DNA of 64,000 bases, taken from PMG-095 sp037200885. Lineage in GTDB: Bacteria > Myxococcota_A > Polyangia > Polyangiales > Polyangiaceae. A model generated the notes under the pieces. That model was not told where the DNA came from, ran no database searches, and saw nothing but the letters and a program-made list of their open reading frames with translations. Below are positions 56,653-64,000 of this stretch, in pieces. The stretch is from the NCBI GenBank assembly GCA_037200885.1, contig JBBCIN010000001.1, positions 1,178,001-1,242,000 on the forward strand, in the 5' to 3' direction. The position numbers and the translations under genes were made by a program. How positions within the stretch are numbered: the stretch's first letter is position 1; the number at the start of each line of letters is the position of its first letter.

Positions 56653-57020
56653 CGGCGAGGCGCAGTGCTTCTGGGCCCAGCGCTTCCGGGCGCAGCGCTT
56701 CTAGTTGCTGGCGTAACTGCGCCGCCCATATCGGGGGTTGGATTGGGTCACGCGTCCGCCCCAGCGCGTCGCATGGAGAAATCCGCAGTTCGCGGCTCAG
56801 ATCAGCAGCGGCGTTCGCGACGCCGAAGGCTGGGACTCAACGCGACGTGATGCGTGACCATCGACAAAATAAATTCGCGCTACCTGGCGCGAGGCTCGCT
56901 CACCGAGTCAGTCAGCAACCGACTTTTGTTCATAGCTGCGCCCACTTCCCCGCGAAGCATCGGCGTGTTCGAGCTCGATGCCTTGTCAGCGTCTCCACGG
57001 GTCGTTGCTGGGCTCGAGGC
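56653..57020 (+). other. Intergenic region with a small tandem repeat
   Basis: About 370 bases. At about 56662-56704 a 15-base unit (CGCAGYGCTTCYGGG) is repeated three times with small changes. The rest contains no recognised gene or RNA. Confidence 0.35.
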
Positions 57021-57482
57021 ATGGAGCTAGCGTCGCTCGCGAGGGATGTGGACCAGCGCGCCGTTGCCAACTACTACGTCCTCTACCGGCTGGCGCAGCT
57101 CGGGTACGCGGCTTCCGCAACCCCATCCGGCCACGCCGAGCTGATGGCGTGCACGCCCGACGGCGGCCGGGTCGCGCTTTTGCGGGTGCGCTCGTCGGGC
57201 CCGAACGGTCGTTTCGATCTCAGCGAGGCAGACCGGCGTGCCTCGGGCAGGAACGTTTCGTACGTGTTTGTGGATTTCGCGTCGGGCGTAGCCGACCCCG
57301 AAGTCTTCATTTTTCGTCCGGCACTCGTGCTCGCAATGCTGGCGATCGATGCCGATTGGCCTCGCGATGCGCGCGCGTTTCGCGGCCTGGAAGAGCATTG
57401 CGAAGCTTGGCACCTGCTCGGGCTCGGCCGGCCATCGGTCGCGCGCTCCGCCGATGGAACGTCGCCCAGCTTGAGTCCGTGA
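57021..57482 (+). CDS. Hypothetical protein, possible PD-(D/E)XK-like fold
   Basis: 153 residues from ATG 57021. Not assigned to a named family. The order helix (ANYYVLYRLAQLGYAA), strand (AELMACTPDGG), strand (RVALLRVRSSGPNG) and strand (NVSYVFVDFASGVADPEVFIFRP) resembles the core of small PD-(D/E)XK nuclease-like proteins. The catalytic E/Q-x-K would fall at R-V-R, so activity is doubtful. No partner gene is evident; it precedes the antiporter gene by about 130 bases. Confidence 0.5.
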   Translation: MELASLARDVDQRAVANYYVLYRLAQLGYAASATPSGHAELMACTPDGGRVALLRVRSSGPNGRFDLSEADRRASGRNVSYVFVDFASGVADPEVFIFRPALVLAMLAIDADWPRDARAFRGLEEHCEAWHLLGLGRPSVARSADGTSPSLSP

Positions 57483-57611
57483 GTCGTTGCGAATTCCGGC
57501 TTACGAAAATTTCTGCGCCGCGAGGCGATCCCCGCGGACTAGAACCCGCAGTGTGTGTAAACTGCTCATGCGGTCGGCTTGACCGACCAACGATCAACTA
57601 GAGTCGAGCAC

Positions 57612-59204
57612 GTGAGCCAGTCGCCGGTAGAGGTCTTCGAGCTGATCGTCGGCATGTTTTTGGCGGTGGTCGTGTTGCACTACTTGGCGTCGCGACTCTC
57701 CTTGCCGCCGGCGGTCGCATTGCTGGTTGGCGGCGGCGCGCTGGCCTTCACCCCGGGGCTGCCGACCATCCACCTGAACCCGGAGTTGGTGCTGTTGATC
57801 TTCCTGCCGCCGTTGTTGGCGGACGGCGCGTGGTTCACGGCCCATGCCTCTTTCCGCAAGCACTTGCGCGGTATTTTGTCGCTCGCCATCGGCGCGGTGC
57901 TGTTTACGACCGGTGTCGTCGCGGTCGTCACGAAGCTGCTCGTTCCGGCGTTGCCTTGGGCGGCTTGCGTTGCGCTGGGCGCCATCGTCTCACCGCCGGA
58001 CGCCGTGTCGGCCCGCGCCGTTTTGCAGCGGGTGAAGTTGCCGCGCCGGCTGAGCACGTTCCTGGAGGGGGAGAGCTTACTGAACGACGCGACCGGACTG
58101 GTTCTGTTTCGGTTCGCCGTCGCCGCCGTGCTCACCGGCGCCTTCAGCATTCCGGCTGCCGCCGGCAGCTTCGCCGTGCTGGTCGCGGGCGGTATTGCGG
58201 TTGGCGCCGTCATTGGCGGGGCGTGGGTGCGGCTCGTGCGCCGCCTGGGCGACGAAAGCTTGGTGATCTGCGCGTCGATCTTGGTCTGCTGGGTGGCTTA
58301 CATGTCGGGCGAGCTGCTGCACGTCTCTGGCGTCATCGCCACCGTGACCGCGGGCTTGATCTGCGGCTGGTACCAACACGTGGTCTTCACCGCGACCACG
58401 CGCATCCGTGGCATCGCCACCTGGCAGGTGCTGGTCTTCTTGCTGGAGGCCGCGGTGTTCATCCTGATCGGCTCCTCGCTGCGCGATGTGCTCGAGCGCG
58501 TCGGCGGTGCAGGCGTCGTGATTCAGACCATGGGCCTCACCGTGCTCACCATCGTCTTGGCCGTCACCTTGGCGCGTTTCGCCTGGATCTTTGGCTCGGA
58601 TCTCGTGATGCACACGCTGAAACGCGCGGGCGTCAGCCGAGCGGAGCCGCTGGGGCCGGGGGCCGCGACTGTCATGAGCTGGGCCGGCATGCGCGGTGTG
58701 GTCACGCTCGCCGTCGCCCTGACGTTGCCGGAAGCGATGCCCGGGCGCGACCTGATGCTGGTGACTGCGTTCGCGGTGATCCTGGTCACGGTGCTCCTCC
58801 AGGGTACCACCCTCGGTGCCCTGATTCGCTGGGCGCACCTGCGGGAGGAGCCGGGCGCCCAGCCACCGCTCGAGATTTTTGCGGCCGAAGCCCGGGTATT
58901 GAAAGCCAGGTATGCGGAAGTCGAGCGCCTTGCCTACGACGCCGATGGCAAGCTCATTCACCCGCAACTGTTAGACCTCCATCGGCGCCGCGCGACCGCC
59001 GCCGCAAACTATCAAGGCACTGCCGAAAAGCGCGAGCAAGCCATCACCGCCCACTTCGACGTCATCATCGCCAGCATCGCCGCTGGCCGCGTCGAATTGG
59101 TGCGGCTTCACCGCAGGCACGAGATCGACGACGAGGTTCTGCACAACCTCGAGCACGATCTCGACCTCGAAGAGCTCGGCGCGATCGCCGCTAAAAATAC
59201 CTGA
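57612..59204 (+). CDS. Na+/H+ antiporter, CPA1 (NhaP/YjcE) family
   Basis: 530 residues from GTG 57612; a TTG at 57579 would add 11 residues. About twelve membrane helices. Family motifs include LVLLIFLPPLLADGAWFTAH, ALGAIVSPPDAVSARAVLQR with the cation-site Asp, and FLEGESLLNDATGLVLFRFA with the paired Asn-Asp of electroneutral CPA1 exchangers; MSWAGMRGVVTLAVAL holds the conserved Arg. The C-terminal 120 residues are cytoplasmic and helical. It exchanges Na+ (or K+) for H+ for pH and salt balance. It appears monocistronic. Confidence 0.92.
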   Translation: MSQSPVEVFELIVGMFLAVVVLHYLASRLSLPPAVALLVGGGALAFTPGLPTIHLNPELVLLIFLPPLLADGAWFTAHASFRKHLRGILSLAIGAVLFTTGVVAVVTKLLVPALPWAACVALGAIVSPPDAVSARAVLQRVKLPRRLSTFLEGESLLNDATGLVLFRFAVAAVLTGAFSIPAAAGSFAVLVAGGIAVGAVIGGAWVRLVRRLGDESLVICASILVCWVAYMSGELLHVSGVIATVTAGLICGWYQHVVFTATTRIRGIATWQVLVFLLEAAVFILIGSSLRDVLERVGGAGVVIQTMGLTVLTIVLAVTLARFAWIFGSDLVMHTLKRAGVSRAEPLGPGAATVMSWAGMRGVVTLAVALTLPEAMPGRDLMLVTAFAVILVTVLLQGTTLGALIRWAHLREEPGAQPPLEIFAAEARVLKARYAEVERLAYDADGKLIHPQLLDLHRRRATAAANYQGTAEKREQAITAHFDVIIASIAAGRVELVRLHRRHEIDDEVLHNLEHDLDLEELGAIAAKNT

Positions 59205-59225
59205 GCCAACTCGCGGCCGAGCCTC

Positions 59226-59247
59226 CTTGCAAGTTCCCCCTTGCAAG
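59226..59247 (+). terminator. Possible hairpin after the antiporter gene
   Basis: CTTGCAA (59226-59232) and TTGCAAG (59241-59247) can pair across an eight-base C-rich loop, 21 bases after the stop codon. There is no T-run, so a terminator role is only suggested. Confidence 0.35.
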
Positions 59248-59268
59248 CCGCCAACCCGCGCGCTAGAC

Positions 59269-59288
59269 ACTGAACCCAAGGGTTCAGT
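59269..59288. promoter_or_regulatory. Perfect palindrome before the AHSA1-like gene, ArsR-type operator candidate
   Basis: ACTGAACCC and GGGTTCAGT form a perfect 9+2+9 palindrome directly before TATTAA, a good -10 box, 48 bases ahead of the AHSA1-like start codon. AHSA1-like genes are often controlled by ArsR-type repressors encoded beside them; no ArsR gene is present here. Confidence 0.6.
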
Positions 59289-59335
59289 ATTAAAAAGCCG
59301 AGCTGGCGAGGAATCAAAACGAAAGGAAAAATTCG

Positions 59336-59860
59336 ATGGACGCAAAAAGAGAGACTGAGGGCAGCCCCTTGAAAAACCGTACGACCGTAGAACGAAAGTC
59401 CGAGCGTGAGCTAGTCGTCACGCGCACCATCAACGGCCCGCCGCGCCTCGTGTTCGAGGCGTGGACCAAGCCCGAGCTGTTCAAGCAGTGCTGGGTGCCC
59501 AAGTCGTTCCCCATGTCCCTGCTTTCCTACGAGGCGGATGTTCGCGTCGGAGGCAGGTACCGTTTGCAATTCGACGTCGGTGCCGCTGAACCGATGGAGT
59601 TCTTCGGTAAGTACCTCGAAGTCACACCGCCCTCGCGCCTCGTGTGGACCAATGATGAAGGGGGGGACAGTGGGCCCGTCACCGCCGTGACCTTCGAGGA
59701 AAAATCCGGCAAAACGCTGCTCGTGATGCACGAGCTCTATCCCTCGAAGGATGCTCTCGATGCGGCCATGACCTCCGGGGAGAAGTCCGGGATGAGCGAG
59801 ACGCTGGACCAGCTCGATGAGCTTCTCGTCACGCTGGGTGCGAGCGCAAGACCGTCATGA
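59336..59860 (+). CDS. SRPBCC/AHSA1-like (activator of Hsp90 ATPase homologue) protein
   Basis: 174 residues; AAAGGAAA lies about 8 bases upstream of the ATG. The START-like fold is shown by VVTRTINGPPRLVFEAWTKP, FKQCWVPKSFPM, DVRVGGRYRLQF, GKYLEVTPPSRLVWTND and TLLVMHELYPSKDALDAAM, then EGMxETLxQLDELL-like ending (SGMSETLDQLDELL). Such proteins bind small hydrophobic ligands; most lack known function. The palindrome at 59269 suggests tight repression by an ArsR- or similar regulator. Confidence 0.87.
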   Translation: MDAKRETEGSPLKNRTTVERKSERELVVTRTINGPPRLVFEAWTKPELFKQCWVPKSFPMSLLSYEADVRVGGRYRLQFDVGAAEPMEFFGKYLEVTPPSRLVWTNDEGGDSGPVTAVTFEEKSGKTLLVMHELYPSKDALDAAMTSGEKSGMSETLDQLDELLVTLGASARPS

Positions 59861-59979
59861 AGTCGTGGCCAAAAATGGGACCCTAGGCGTCGTAGCAATG
59901 TCGCACTTCGTCCAATGACGACCCCTGGCGCAGGGCCGAGCATCGCGCCCGAAACTGGGCCGTGGTAAAAATGAGGCCC

Positions 59980-60444
59980 ATGGTTCGACCGCCTCTGCCG
60001 CCGTTCAACGCCGAAACCGCCGCACAAAAAGCACGCATGGCTGAAGATGCGTGGAATAGCCGTGATCCCGCCCGCGTGGCGCTCGCGTACACCGAAAACA
60101 GTCGCTGGCGAAACCGCGCGGAGATGTTCGAGGGTCGCGCTGCGATCGAAGCGTTTCTGGTTCGCAAATGGCAGCGCGAGCTGGACTATCGCCTGATCAA
60201 GCAGGTCTGGGCCTTTCACGAAAATCGCATCGCCGTGCGCTTCGCCTACGAATGGCACGACGACAGCGGCGGCTGATTTCGCAGCTACGGCAACGAAAAC
60301 TGGGAGTTCGACGCCGAGGGTCTGATGGCCGTGCGCATCGCGAGTATCAACGACCTACCGATCGCGGCCGATGCTCGGAAGTACCATTGGCCGCTCGGTC
60401 GCCGCCCCGATGATCATCCGTCACTCAGTGAGCTCGGGCTCTAA
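59980..60444 (+). pseudogene. SnoaL-like (DUF1348) protein with in-frame TGA
   Basis: From ATG 59980 the protein begins RPPLPPFNAETAAQKARMAE, DAWNSRDPARVALAYT, FVxRKWQRELDYRLIK-like (FLVRKWQRELDYRLIKQ) and reaches EWHDDSGG. TGA at 60274-60276 then interrupts, after which the frame goes on FRSYGNENWEFDAEGLMAVR, IASINDLPI, HWPLGRRPDDHP to TAA 60442. Family members have Trp at the interrupted place, so a TGG to TGA change is the single defect. The rest is undamaged. The fold is NTF2-like; function unknown. Confidence 0.82.
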
Positions 60445-60564
60445 GAGTTGCGCGGTCGTGCTGTGACACTTGGCGCTCCGGGGGGCATTTCGACACGCTG
60501 TTAGCGCGCGCCGCCCAATCAATGGCAGCGCTTGCCAAGCATCGAACTTGCTTACACAGGCTCC

Positions 60565-61254
60565 ATGGTTCGAAACAGCGGGTCGGTCTCTAGCATTAGT
60601 GTGGCCACTCCGCCCGATGCGCTCACGCCGAACTGCCTCAGTGCTGGCTCGGAGCTGACGAGTGAACCGGGCGATCGCGGTCGCATACCGACACTGCCGT
60701 TCGGAACGAAGGATGTGGTTGGTCCTCGGTCTGCCGCTGCAGATGACCCACGGGCCGAAAAGGAATTCGGCCCGTTCCGTTTCGTGATCAAACAGGAGCA
60801 AATAGACGCAACGCTTCTGGCGCGCGGCGGAAATTCTGGTGCTGTTGTCGCGCCCGCTGACGACCTCGAGGGATCTCCCCGAGGACATTGGCGGCTCTTG
60901 CTGTGCGCGATCGGGGTGGCGACGTTCGCCTGCGCGCTTCTCTTCTGGCCGGAGACCTCACACGACTCCGAGAACGCCACACTGCAACGTGCTCCGGCAC
61001 TCCGTCACCGTCGGTCGCCGCAAAGCTTGCCGGCACCGGCGGCGCCCGAGACCAATGGCAAACCCGGAACCCCCATCGACGAATCGCAGAGCGCGGTCCT
61101 CGGGCCGAACATCGCGCCTGGCCCTGCGCCGAATGCGACGATTATTCAGCCCGAATCTCCGTCCCGCACGCGACTGACGGCTGCTAAAGCCCGGGCCACT
61201 CTCAAGAGGAGCAGCGTGCTTGCGTCTGTGTTGGCACCTCCGCCTGCTGACTGA
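60565..61254 (+). CDS. Hypothetical single-pass membrane protein
   Basis: 229 residues from ATG 60565; a start at 60532 is also possible. A Ser/Thr/Pro-rich N-terminal half (about 1-95) precedes one membrane helix (about 110-130, LLLCAIGVATFACALLFW) and an Ala/Pro/Ser-rich C-terminal half. The layout resembles the juxtamembrane part of myxobacterial Ser/Thr kinase neighbours. No domain was recognised. It is followed after 43 bases by the PEGA-like gene and then a lipoprotein, apparently one transcript. Confidence 0.55.
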   Translation: MVRNSGSVSSISVATPPDALTPNCLSAGSELTSEPGDRGRIPTLPFGTKDVVGPRSAAADDPRAEKEFGPFRFVIKQEQIDATLLARGGNSGAVVAPADDLEGSPRGHWRLLLCAIGVATFACALLFWPETSHDSENATLQRAPALRHRRSPQSLPAPAAPETNGKPGTPIDESQSAVLGPNIAPGPAPNATIIQPESPSRTRLTAAKARATLKRSSVLASVLAPPPAD

Positions 61255-61297
61255 CCGACTGAGCGCGATCGTCGCGACAATGACACTTGATCAAGCC

Positions 61298-62338
61298 ATG
61301 AAGTCTCGACTCTGTTCTGTACGACTCGCGTGCGCGCTCGCGCTGTCCGCGCCGATCGTGATTGTACAAACGCGGGCGAGCGCCCAAGATTCGGCCAACG
61401 ACGCCAACGCGCAATATCGGAAGGCGTTCGAAGCGCTCGACAGAAAGAACTGGCCCGAAGCGCGGCGGCTACTCCTGCCGCTTTGGAGCAAGGCGCACAC
61501 TTGGGATGTCGCAGCCGGGCTCGGACAGGCGGAATTCTTGCTCGAGAACCACGCAACCGGCGCAACTTACACCGCGTTTGCGCTCGCGAACCTGCCACCA
61601 AAAGAGAAAACGAAGACGGCCGAGCGTCTGCGAGCTGCGCTCAGCGAAATGAAAGAAGCCGTAGGCACCGTTCACCTAGCCGTGAACGTAGACGGCGCCG
61701 AAATCCTGGTCGAGCAAGAGATCGTGGGCACCTCCCCGCTGGCGCGAGAAGTCTACTTGAACCCGGGAACGCGCCTGCTCCAGGCTCGACTCGCCAACGG
61801 CGCGCTGAGCAGGCAAACGCTCGAGGTCGAAGCTGGAAAGTCCTATGAAGTTGCGTTGAGCGTCGAGCCATCGCTCAACGGACAGCAGGTGGCCGTCGCT
61901 CCGCTCGAGTCTGCGGACGAGACCGCGCATGCGACCCTGCCCGTCCACGATGACCGCGCCGCCCCCAATTGGGCTCCCGTATTGGTTACCGGCGGGCTCG
62001 CGGTGGCTGCCGCCGCGATCGGGACCGGCTTTGCGATCGATGCGAGCTCCGCGAAGTCAGACGGTTCGAAAGCTCTGGCGGAGGCCGAATCCCAATTCGG
62101 CAATAATCCATGTGCACCCTCCAAGGGCGCGGGCTCGGAGATCTGCCGAAGCGTTCACGACGCGGAAGATCGACGTAAAAGGTCGAACACCGTCGCGACT
62201 GCTTCCTTCATTGCCGGCGGGATATTCGCCGTGGCGGCCGTTGGTTCGTACTTTCTTTGGGCCAAAAAAGCCTCGCCTCGCCTCGATGCCTGGCTCGGTC
62301 CGGATGGTGGCGGCCTGGGTTTGAACGGGAGTTTCTGA
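61298..62338 (+). CDS. Secreted/anchored TPR-PEGA-like protein
   Basis: 346 residues from ATG 61298. Signal peptide ends TRASA-Q (about 28). A short tetratricopeptide-like part (DANAQYRKAFEALDRKNWPEAR, about 33-120) is followed by a PEGA-like beta domain (VHLAVNVDGAEILVEQEIVG, TSPLAREVYLNPGTRLLQA, about 130-205). Two hydrophobic helices (about 235-255 and 305-325) enclose a loop with two Cys. This pattern is frequent in Sorangium-type genomes near signalling genes. A role in the cell envelope is inferred. Its TGA overlaps the ATG of the next gene by one base (TGATG), so the two are translationally coupled. Confidence 0.7.
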   Translation: MKSRLCSVRLACALALSAPIVIVQTRASAQDSANDANAQYRKAFEALDRKNWPEARRLLLPLWSKAHTWDVAAGLGQAEFLLENHATGATYTAFALANLPPKEKTKTAERLRAALSEMKEAVGTVHLAVNVDGAEILVEQEIVGTSPLAREVYLNPGTRLLQARLANGALSRQTLEVEAGKSYEVALSVEPSLNGQQVAVAPLESADETAHATLPVHDDRAAPNWAPVLVTGGLAVAAAAIGTGFAIDASSAKSDGSKALAEAESQFGNNPCAPSKGAGSEICRSVHDAEDRRKRSNTVATASFIAGGIFAVAAVGSYFLWAKKASPRLDAWLGPDGGGLGLNGSF

Positions 62339-63480
62339 TGCAATCTCGTATGCCGCTCGTCGTCTTCGTCAGTGCCGCTGCGCTCAGCGTCGGAAGCCTG
62401 CTGTTCCCGGCATGCGCCGGAAACCCCACCTGCCAAGACTACGGCGACTGCGCTGACCAGGGCGGAAGCAGTGGCCACGGCGGTGCAACGGCGGGCGACG
62501 TAGGCCGCCACGATAACGCCGGCGACGGGGGGCTCAGCGGTGCCGGCGGACTCAGCGGTGACGGCGATGGCCGTGGCGATGCCGCCGGAGCAAACGCCGG
62601 CACGGACGATGGCGGTGCGGGCGGTGCCGCGGGAGCTGCTGGCGCGCCGCCTTGCAACGGCGCGTGCAGCGGTGCCAAACCCGTTTGCGATCCCGAAAGC
62701 AATGCTTGTGTCGAATGCGTGGTGGCGGCGGACTGCACGCTCAGCACGAAGCCCTTTTGCGATCAGACGGCGGGAAAATGCGTGATGTGCGCGAAGCAGG
62801 CGGATTGCTCGGACCCCGGGGCGTCCACTTGCCGCGCCGGGGCGTGTACCGCGTGTACGGCCGACCAGGATTGCTCGAATATCGCCGGAAAAAACGTATG
62901 CGACGCGGGGACGTGCGTGCAGTGCACGGGCAAGAAATTCGCCGCTTGCGGGCTGGACGCGGGGACGCCACTCGTGTGCGATAGCCTGAACCGCACATGC
63001 ACGACGAGCAAGCAGCAGAGCGCGGGCCTGTGCTTGGCATGCGTTGCGGACGCTCAGTGCAAACCCGGACAGATGTGCGTGTTGGACAAGTTCGGCAGTC
63101 CCTCAAACGACGTCGGGTACTTCTGCCATTGGAAGAAGGGAGATGTTGCAAGCGGAGCGCCGGCTGATTGTTTCTCTACGGGGAAGCCTTACGCCGGCAC
63201 CCAAGTCAACGTGACCAGCGTCGACGGCGAGGTCAGCGACATTTGCGGCCTTCGCAACAGCACGTGCATCGCCAACAACCAGTTTAGCGCCAAGGACTGC
63301 GCCGTGGCCGGCGCAGCCAGTGACGCCGCCTGCGGCTTCGCTCCGCCCAAGGACGCCAAGTGCGCGCAGGTGCCATCGTCCAGCAGTTACCGCTGCACCA
63401 TGACCTGCCTCAGCGACGAAGACTGCCCAGGCAGCACCTGCGACACGGGCGCCGCTCCGCGAGTCTGCGCCTTCAATTAG
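62338..63480 (+). CDS. Cys-rich surface lipoprotein
   Basis: 380 residues from the ATG overlapping the preceding stop. The leader ends LLFPAC (Cys about 26). A Gly/Asp/Ala linker leads to about residue 100, where Cys-rich units begin: CNGACSGAKPVCDPESNAC, VECVVAADCTLSTKPFCDQ, VMCAKQADCSDPGASTCRAG, TACTADQDCSNIAGKNVCDA. Each has a C-x2-C...C...C spacing, like repeats in myxobacterial and choanoflagellate surface proteins. The C-terminal third (about 245-380) holds further Cys pairs. Ligand and function are unknown; co-expression with the PEGA-like protein suggests a joint envelope complex. Confidence 0.75.
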   Translation: MQSRMPLVVFVSAAALSVGSLLFPACAGNPTCQDYGDCADQGGSSGHGGATAGDVGRHDNAGDGGLSGAGGLSGDGDGRGDAAGANAGTDDGGAGGAAGAAGAPPCNGACSGAKPVCDPESNACVECVVAADCTLSTKPFCDQTAGKCVMCAKQADCSDPGASTCRAGACTACTADQDCSNIAGKNVCDAGTCVQCTGKKFAACGLDAGTPLVCDSLNRTCTTSKQQSAGLCLACVADAQCKPGQMCVLDKFGSPSNDVGYFCHWKKGDVASGAPADCFSTGKPYAGTQVNVTSVDGEVSDICGLRNSTCIANNQFSAKDCAVAGAASDAACGFAPPKDAKCAQVPSSSSYRCTMTCLSDEDCPGSTCDTGAAPRVCAFN

Positions 63481-63494
63481 CCCCCCTTCTCGAG

Positions 63495-64000
63495 CTACTC
63501 CGCGTCGAAAACTGCCAACCCCGATTGGCCGATCGGGTACTGATCCGCGAGGACCATCACCCGAGTGCCGTCGGCCGTGTGAAATACGAACCGGGCCGCG
63601 ACCATCATTTTTTGTCCGTGGATCGCCATACACGGAACTTCTTTGGTGCCGAGGAGCTCTTGGGAGGCGTACCCGTACCAGGCGAGCGTTCGTTCGGTGC
63701 GGTAAGCTTGCTCTGCGTCGTTGAGGATCTGGGCGCCTGGAATCGCATAAATACGGTCGTGGGCGTCGTCGACTGAAAAGTATCTGAACGGCGCGTCTGA
63801 CGGCTTCGAGTTCGGAATCGGGGCGAGCGACGATAGGTACGCCATGTCGTCTTTGGCGCCCGGAGCCGCTTTGAACACCGTCCCGCAGCTGTTGAAGACT
63901 CGAGTGCCGTCGCTGTTGAACCAAAGGTCACCACACTGCGCGTGCTCCGGACCCCGTTGCTCCTCCAGGTTCTCGATTGGACCGACCGGGTCGCCCTTCG
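63495..64000 (-). CDS. C-terminal part of a beta-propeller-like secreted protein (cut by window edge)
   Basis: The frame is open from the window edge (codon at 63998) to TGA 63495, 167 codons. It contains repeated four-strand-like units: CGDLWFNSDGTRVFNSCGTV, FRYFSVDDAHDRIYAIPG, RFVFHTADGTRVMVLAD. The W/F-x-SDGTRV turn, repeated about every 45-60 residues, is typical of YncE/WD40-like propellers on secreted proteins. The N-terminus lies outside the window. It converges with the Cys-rich lipoprotein gene 14 bases away. Confidence 0.7.
   Translation of the reverse strand, partial: KGDPVGPIENLEEQRGPEHAQCGDLWFNSDGTRVFNSCGTVFKAAPGAKDDMAYLSSLAPIPNSKPSDAPFRYFSVDDAHDRIYAIPGAQILNDAEQAYRTERTLAWYGYASQELLGTKEVPCMAIHGQKMMVAARFVFHTADGTRVMVLADQYPIGQSGLAVFDAE

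Noticed and set aside
60274..60276. TGA as selenocysteine or recoding to Trp by a variant genetic code.
   Set aside because: The expected residue is Trp, not Cys, no selenocysteine element is visible, and other genes here (for example at 24631 and 16568) use TGA as a normal stop.

Overview
The window is GC-rich, tightly packed bacterial DNA from a myxobacterium, most likely of the Sorangium/Polyangium type (Myxococcota, Polyangia). The evidence is two proteins with MYXO-CTERM-like tails (a Cys-Ser start, a hydrophobic helix and an Arg cluster), many secreted lipoproteins with Gly/Ser/Ala linkers directly after the lipobox, DUF4215 Cys-rich repeats with a fibro-slime domain, large multi-domain sensor kinases, and a Ser/Thr kinase-ATPase-histidine kinase gene. 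No tRNA, rRNA, CRISPR array or complete insertion sequence was seen.

Layout. 1-4 kb: the end of an unknown gene, an SGNH hydrolase/MBOAT acyltransferase pair, a free-standing ACT-domain protein and a DoxX-like membrane protein. 4.5-9.5 kb: a 1677-residue lipoprotein built from 16 bacterial Ig-like domains. 9.7-20 kb: prolyl oligopeptidase, a CHASE3/PAS/GGDEF diguanylate cyclase, a chromate transporter, an outer-membrane beta-barrel candidate, a hybrid histidine kinase, a metallophosphoesterase and two gene remnants. 20.3-22.3 kb: an EF-hand NADPH oxidase of NOX5 architecture. 23-32.5 kb: Cys-rich surface protein, lipoprotein plus phosphoesterase (phospholipase C family) pair, Cys-rich lipoprotein, CE1/PHB-type esterase, PEBP-like lipoprotein, and a LacI-type sensor protein without DNA-binding domain. 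32.5-34 kb: a plesiocin-like graspetide locus, a precursor with TTxxxxEE repeats beside a divergent RimK-type ATP-grasp ligase, both with broken frames. 34-44 kb: GH11 xylanase, fatty-acid cis/trans isomerase, secreted and fibro-slime proteins, isochorismatase-fold hydrolase, and a zinc alcohol dehydrogenase divergent from a TetR regulator. 44-50 kb: trifunctional kinase split by a cluster of frameshifts. 50-64 kb: epoxide-hydrolase-like enzyme, GH12 glucanase, broken MFS pump with LysR regulator, Na+/H+ antiporter, AHSA1-like protein, SnoaL-like gene with an internal stop, a three-gene cell-surface module and a partial secreted protein.

Shared themes are plant-polymer attack (GH11, GH12, CE1-like esterase), an elaborate surface and signalling repertoire, and stress or efflux functions. 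Two features run across regions. First, an imperfect repeat of about 105-115 bp carrying a terminator-like hairpin occurs three times, each time just downstream of a minus-strand gene. Second, there are many single-base frame breaks in otherwise well conserved genes (27.32, 32.73, 33.27, 33.62, 46.2-46.8 and 54.48 kb) plus one TGA in place of an expected Trp codon (60.27 kb). These are either real gene decay or residual assembly indels, and raw reads would decide. The most interesting candidate system is the graspetide locus.
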